From assembly GCF_001676705.1 (NCBI RefSeq), contig NZ_CP016170.1:5022001-5086000 (forward strand): DNA of 64,000 bases, in the 5' to 3' direction. This document shows positions 60,221 through 64,000 of this stretch, one piece after another; within the stretch, counting starts at the first letter, position 1, and each line of letters opens with the position of its first letter. This DNA comes from Bordetella bronchialis (GTDB lineage Bacteria; Pseudomonadota; Gammaproteobacteria; Burkholderiales; Burkholderiaceae_B). The notes beneath the pieces are model-generated. The model worked only from the letters and a program-made list of their open reading frames with translations. It did no database searches and was not told where the DNA came from. The position numbers were made by a program, and so were the translations under genes.

Positions 60221-62008
60221 GTGACGCAACGCCTCGACGCACCCCGCAAGACCCTGGACCAGCTGCGCAGCCAGCGCTGGTTCGCCAACGAAGAGATACG
60301 CGGCTTCGCCCACCGGCAGCGCATGCAGCAGCAGGGCTTCTCGCGCGAGGCCTTCCTGGGCCGCCCCTGCATCGGCATCCTGAACACCTGGAGCGATCTC
60401 TCGCCCTGCCACGCGCATCTGCGCGAGCGCGCGGAGTCCGTCAAGCGCGGCATCCTGCAGGCAGGCGGCTTCCCCTTCGAGCTGCCGGCGATGAGCCTGG
60501 GCGAGGTCATGGTCAAGCCCACGACCATGATCTACCGCAACTTCCTGGCCATGGAAGCCGAGGAGCTCATGCGCAGCCTGCCGCTGGACGGCGTCGTGCT
60601 GATGGGCGGCTGCGACAAGACCACGCCGGGCCTGGTGATGGGCGCGTTGTCCATGGACATCCCCTGTATCTTCCTGCCCGCCGGTCCCATGATCAACGAC
60701 CGCTATCGCGGCGAGGCCGTGGGCGCCGGCACCCACACCAAGAAGTTCTGGGCAGAATACGCCATCGGCAATATCGGCCGGGACGAGTGGATACGCCTGG
60801 AAGGCAAGATGGCCCGCACGCCCGGCACCTGCAACACCATGGGGACCGCCAGCACGATGACGGCCATCGTCGAGGCCATGGGCTTGTCCCTGCCCGGCGC
60901 CATGGCGATTCCCGCCGTCGACAGCGCGCATCCGCGCATGGCCTGGGCCTGCGGCCGCCGCATCGTGGACATGGTGTGGGAGGACCTGAAGCCTTCGCGC
61001 TTCGTCAACCGCGCTTCGTTCCGGAACGCTATCGTCGCCTACATGGCGCTGGGCGGCTCCACCAACGCGGCGGTGCATCTGCCCGCGATGGCGGGCCGCG
61101 CCGGCATCCCGCTCGGCCTGGACGAGCTGGACGCGGTCGCGCGCGATATTCCCGTGATCGTCGATCTTTACCCCTCCGGCAAGGGGCTGATGGAAGAATT
61201 CTTCTACGCCGGCGGCCTGCCCGCGGTACTCAAGCAGGTTGCCGCGCACCTGGACCTGGACGCGCTGACCGTCACCGGGCGCACCCTGGGCGAGGAAATC
61301 GCCGACTGGCCCGATGCCGACGAGGGACCGGCCGCGGGCGCCGCGCCCACTATCCGGGCCTGCGACCGGCCGCTGATCCCGGCCACGGAAGACTGCCCCG
61401 AGGCCGGCATGGCGCTGGCGGTGCTGCGCGGCAACCTGTGCCCGGACGGCGCGGTCATCAAGCCTTCCGCCGCCAGCCCGCGGCTGCTGCGCCACACCGG
61501 CCGCGCCCTGGTGTTCGATTCCAACGAAGAGATGCTGCGCGCGGTGGACGACCCGGAACTGGACGCCGACGAAAACACCGTGCTGGTCCTGCGCAACGCC
61601 GGCCCCGTGGGCGGGCCCGGGATGCCCGAATGGGGCAACCTGCCCATCCCGAAAAAACTGCTGCGGCAGGGCGTGCGCGACATGGTGCGGATTTCCGACG
61701 GCCGCATGAGCGGCACCCACTACGGCACCTGCATCCTGCACGTCGCGCCGGAGTCGGCCGTGGGCGGACCGCTGGCCCTGCTGCGCACGGGCGACACGAT
61801 ACGCCTGGACATTGGCGAACGCCGGCTGGACATGCTGGTGTCCGACGAGGAGCTGGCCCGGCGCCGCCAGGCATGGCGGCCCGCGCCGCAGCCCTATGCG
61901 CGCGGGTATACACGCATCTACCAGGCGGAAGTCACGCAGGCGGACCAGGGCTGCGATTTCCGTTCGCTGTCCGGCGCCGCGCCGACGCCCGAACCGCCCA
62001 TCTACTGA
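60221..62008 (+). CDS. IlvD/Edd family sugar-acid dehydratase (arabinonate/xylonate dehydratase-like)
   Basis: A 595-residue Fe-S dehydratase. Cluster cysteines are visible in LNTWSDLSPCHAHL, LMGGCDKTTPGLVMG and GTCNTMGTAST. The length and the segments GDEAVxAGTHTKKFW-like (EAVGAGTHTKKFWAEYAIG) and SDGRMSGTHYGTCILHV match L-arabinonate/D-xylonate-type members rather than dihydroxy-acid dehydratase of branched-chain synthesis. The GTG start at 60221 is 13 bases after the aldolase gene. It would make the 2-oxo-3-deoxy substrate for the aldolase. Confidence 0.88.
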   Translation: MTQRLDAPRKTLDQLRSQRWFANEEIRGFAHRQRMQQQGFSREAFLGRPCIGILNTWSDLSPCHAHLRERAESVKRGILQAGGFPFELPAMSLGEVMVKPTTMIYRNFLAMEAEELMRSLPLDGVVLMGGCDKTTPGLVMGALSMDIPCIFLPAGPMINDRYRGEAVGAGTHTKKFWAEYAIGNIGRDEWIRLEGKMARTPGTCNTMGTASTMTAIVEAMGLSLPGAMAIPAVDSAHPRMAWACGRRIVDMVWEDLKPSRFVNRASFRNAIVAYMALGGSTNAAVHLPAMAGRAGIPLGLDELDAVARDIPVIVDLYPSGKGLMEEFFYAGGLPAVLKQVAAHLDLDALTVTGRTLGEEIADWPDADEGPAAGAAPTIRACDRPLIPATEDCPEAGMALAVLRGNLCPDGAVIKPSAASPRLLRHTGRALVFDSNEEMLRAVDDPELDADENTVLVLRNAGPVGGPGMPEWGNLPIPKKLLRQGVRDMVRISDGRMSGTHYGTCILHVAPESAVGGPLALLRTGDTIRLDIGERRLDMLVSDEELARRRQAWRPAPQPYARGYTRIYQAEVTQADQGCDFRSLSGAAPTPEPPIY

Positions 62009-62168
62009 AGCGGCACCGCGGCCGCGGGTACGCCGGGCAGCCCGGCGTACCGCCTTTCCAGCGCCATGCATGCCATGCACGGGTCGCGCGCCCGGTCTAT
62101 TGCGGATCGGCATCCGCTGGCTCAAGCTATGGCATGACCGTTACCACGGTCCTCCCCCACCAAGCTGG

Positions 62169-63191
62169 ATGAGCAACACCATGAGCCACGATGCACCGAA
62201 TCCCACGCAGTATCCCAACAACCTGGCCCGTCCCGTCAGCCAGGCCGACAAGATCCGCCGCATGCGGGACATGCTGGCCTCGGGAAAGATCATCGTCGCC
62301 CCGGGCATCTACGACGGCTACAGTGCCCGCATGGTGGAACGCAAGGGCTTCCAGGCCGCGGCGATCAGCGGGTCGGCCACGTCCAATTCACGCTACTCCC
62401 AGCCGGACATCGGCATCATGTCGCTGCTGGAAAACGCCAACGCCTGCCAGCACATCGCGCGCTCCGTTTCCATTCCGGTGATGGCCGACGCCGATACGGG
62501 CTACGGCAACGCGGTCACCGTCTATCACACCGTGCAGTATTTCGAGGAAGCCGGCCTGGTTGGCATCAACATCGAGGACCAAAGCTATCCCAAGCGCTGC
62601 GGCCACATGCGCGGCAAGGAAGTCGTCGACGCGCGCGAGGCCGCGCGCAAGATCGAAGCCGCGGCGCGGGCCAAGCGCGATCCGGGCTTCATCATCAACG
62701 CCCGTACCGACGCCATCGCCGTGGAGGGCCTGGACAAGGCGATCGAGCGCGCCCGCATGTACGTGGCCGCGGGCGCCGACATGGTCTATCCCGACGCCAT
62801 CCGATCGGCCGACGACATCCAGCGCTTCGTCGATGCCGTCAAGGCGCCCGTCAGCATCAATATGGGTTTCGGCCTGCGTTCGCGCCCCACCACCCCCTTG
62901 CTGACGCCGGTGCAGCTGCAGGCCATGGGGGTGGCGCGCGTCAGCTATGCGCGCATGCTGCCGGCCGCGGCCCTGATGGCCATGGGCCAGGCGCTGGACC
63001 TGCTGATGGACAGCGCCGCGACCGGCACGCGCCACGATCGCCCCGACCTGCTGGTGGGCATCGAGGACATCGCTTCGCTGATGGGCTATGCCTTCATCGA
63101 CGAACTCGAATCCAGCCTGCTGACCGAAGAGGAACTGGCGCGCAAATACCACGGGGTGAAGCAGTCCCTCGTGATCCAGGGCGACCATTAG
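62169..63191 (+). CDS. Isocitrate lyase / PEP mutase family protein (2-methylisocitrate lyase or oxaloacetate decarboxylase-like)
   Basis: A 340-residue frame. Features: IIVAPGIYDGYSARMVERKG, PVMADADTGYGNAVTVYHTV, INIEDQSYPKRCGHMRGKEV (the catalytic Cys-Gly-His loop) and FIINARTDAIAVEGLDKAIE. The family cleaves or decarboxylates dicarboxylic and tricarboxylic acids. The starts ATG 62169 and ATG 62181 are both possible and neither has a strong ribosome-binding site. About 160 bases separate it from the dehydratase gene, so it may have its own promoter; it may remove a C4 product of the sugar-acid route (inference). Confidence 0.87.
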   Translation: MSNTMSHDAPNPTQYPNNLARPVSQADKIRRMRDMLASGKIIVAPGIYDGYSARMVERKGFQAAAISGSATSNSRYSQPDIGIMSLLENANACQHIARSVSIPVMADADTGYGNAVTVYHTVQYFEEAGLVGINIEDQSYPKRCGHMRGKEVVDAREAARKIEAAARAKRDPGFIINARTDAIAVEGLDKAIERARMYVAAGADMVYPDAIRSADDIQRFVDAVKAPVSINMGFGLRSRPTTPLLTPVQLQAMGVARVSYARMLPAAALMAMGQALDLLMDSAATGTRHDRPDLLVGIEDIASLMGYAFIDELESSLLTEEELARKYHGVKQSLVIQGDH

Positions 63192-63233
63192 ACACGGGCG
63201 CGCAGACCGGCATCCTTGCCGCCGCGCGTGCCC

Positions 63234-64000
63234 TTACCCCAGCTGGAAGCGCTCGAAGCGGGCCAGGGCCTCTTCGATGGCCGCCTTGACGCCGGCCCGC
63301 GGCTTCGCCAGCCAGGTCCACTGCTTGATGACCAATTGGCCCGCCTGGCGATCCGTTTTCAAGTCGACCGCGGCGGCGATCCGGTCGCCGACGAGCACCG
63401 GCAGGGCGAAGTAGCCCAGCACGCGCTTGTCCGGCGGCACATAGGCCTCGAAGCGATGTTCGTAGCCGAAGAATGCGTGCAGCCGCTTGCGCTGGATCAC
63501 CAGAGGGTCGAAGGGCGACAGGATATGCACGCGCGGCGGCGCGCCATCCGACGCAGGGACGGTGTCCAGCGTCGCCGGCTCGGCCCAATGCCGGACCTGC
63601 TCGCGGCCATCGATATGCGTCGGCACCAGCTGCTTGCGCCGCACCCGCGCGGCGATCAGTTCGGCGACCGCCGGCTTCATCGACAGGTTGCCGAAGCAGA
63701 TGGAGTCCAGGCTGGCCATGCCTTGGGCGCGCAGGGCCCGCTCCAGCAGGTACTGGGCGAACTGCCGCTCCGTGGCCGGCCGGGGACGCGGCGGCCAGCC
63801 GAAATGGCGCGGCGCCAGTTCGTAGCGCTTGAGCATCCCGGTGCGCTGGCTGATGGCCAGGTCGCCATTCAGGAAGCCCAGCCGCAGCGCGCGCTTGGAC
63901 GGCTTGCGGCTGTCCCAGGGATGGGTTTTTTCGACGAGCTCTTCTTCGATATCGCGGATGGACAGCGCGCCTTCCTTGCATATGCGTTTCAGCAGGGCGG
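63234..64000 (-). CDS. YcaQ-family (winged-helix, interstrand-crosslink DNA glycosylase-like) protein, N-terminal part outside window
   Basis: The frame is open from the right edge of the window to a stop at 63234, giving 255 visible residues. It shows GDLAISQRTG and KRYELAPRHFGWP, then SPFDPLVIQRKRLHAFFGYE, FEAYVPPDKRVLGYFALPVL and VGDRIAAAVDLKTDRQAGQL, the C-terminal pattern of the winged-helix YcaQ family, whose E. coli member unhooks interstrand DNA crosslinks. The start and the N-terminal part lie outside, so the active-site motif cannot be checked. It converges with the isocitrate-lyase-family gene. Confidence 0.85.
   Translation of the reverse strand, partial: ALLKRICKEGALSIRDIEEELVEKTHPWDSRKPSKRALRLGFLNGDLAISQRTGMLKRYELAPRHFGWPPRPRPATERQFAQYLLERALRAQGMASLDSICFGNLSMKPAVAELIAARVRRKQLVPTHIDGREQVRHWAEPATLDTVPASDGAPPRVHILSPFDPLVIQRKRLHAFFGYEHRFEAYVPPDKRVLGYFALPVLVGDRIAAAVDLKTDRQAGQLVIKQWTWLAKPRAGVKAAIEEALARFERFQLG

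Noticed and set aside
59927..62125. A 732-codon frame antisense to the dehydratase gene.
   Set aside because: The sense strand is an unambiguous IlvD/Edd enzyme; the antisense frame is His/Arg/Gly-rich noise.
1..64000. CRISPR arrays, insertion sequences, prophage genes.
   Set aside because: No regularly spaced repeats with unique spacers and no transposase, integrase or phage structural sequence was seen.

Overview
The window is chromosomal DNA from a high-GC betaproteobacterium, most likely family Alcaligenaceae (Bordetella/Achromobacter type). The reasons are the very high GC, four periplasmic Bug/TctC-type solute receptors plus an unaccompanied TctA permease, and the core block dnaQ-rnhA-methyltransferase/gloB-mltD-fabI. 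No transposase, integrase, phage gene or CRISPR array was seen. The genus is an inference.

Layout. 1-3845: end of a hydantoinase/dihydropyrimidinase gene, then a complete polar amino-acid ABC importer (receptor, ATPase, two permeases). 3640-11399: a long minus-strand catabolic run (enoyl-CoA hydratase, two Bug receptors, CaiB CoA-transferase, citrate-synthase-like lyase, enolase-superfamily enzyme, SMP-30 lactonase). It faces a divergent IclR gene, with a promoter and palindrome between them. 12281-15868: a 15-bp minisatellite, an MFS exporter divergent from an HxlR regulator with a 46-bp palindrome between them, a YihY/BrkB membrane protein and an SRPBCC protein. 15987-17534: an AT-richer islet with a Fic gene, ending at tRNA-Val(CAC). 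17535-23084: housekeeping genes. 23122-27825: a lipoprotein-like Bug receptor, nadC under a promoter with NrtR-like sites, nrtR, and an aldo/keto reductase.

28646-42075 is the most striking part. A TetR gene faces a one-direction run of twelve genes: two small AtzG/GatC-like subunits, four amidase-signature enzymes, a complete dipeptide-type ABC importer (receptor, two permeases, two ATPases) and an AbrB-type membrane protein. It reads as an uptake-and-hydrolysis machine for an unknown amide, ureide or peptide-like nitrogen source.

42092-50353: a PaoABC-type periplasmic molybdenum aldehyde oxidoreductase, a membrane histidine kinase without a response regulator, and an orphan TctA. 50756-57169: a compact gene set with a non-haem Fe(II)/2-oxoglutarate oxygenase, an A-PCP-TE synthetase lacking a condensation domain, an MFS exporter and an amidase; it may make a small modified amino-acid product. 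57034-63191: a LacI regulator with twin operators upstream of a Bug receptor, an HpcH/HpaI aldolase, an IlvD/Edd-type sugar-acid dehydratase and an isocitrate-lyase-family enzyme. The window ends inside a YcaQ-family gene.

All calls come from reading the sequence and knowledge of the families. No database search was run. Substrates are inferences unless stated otherwise.
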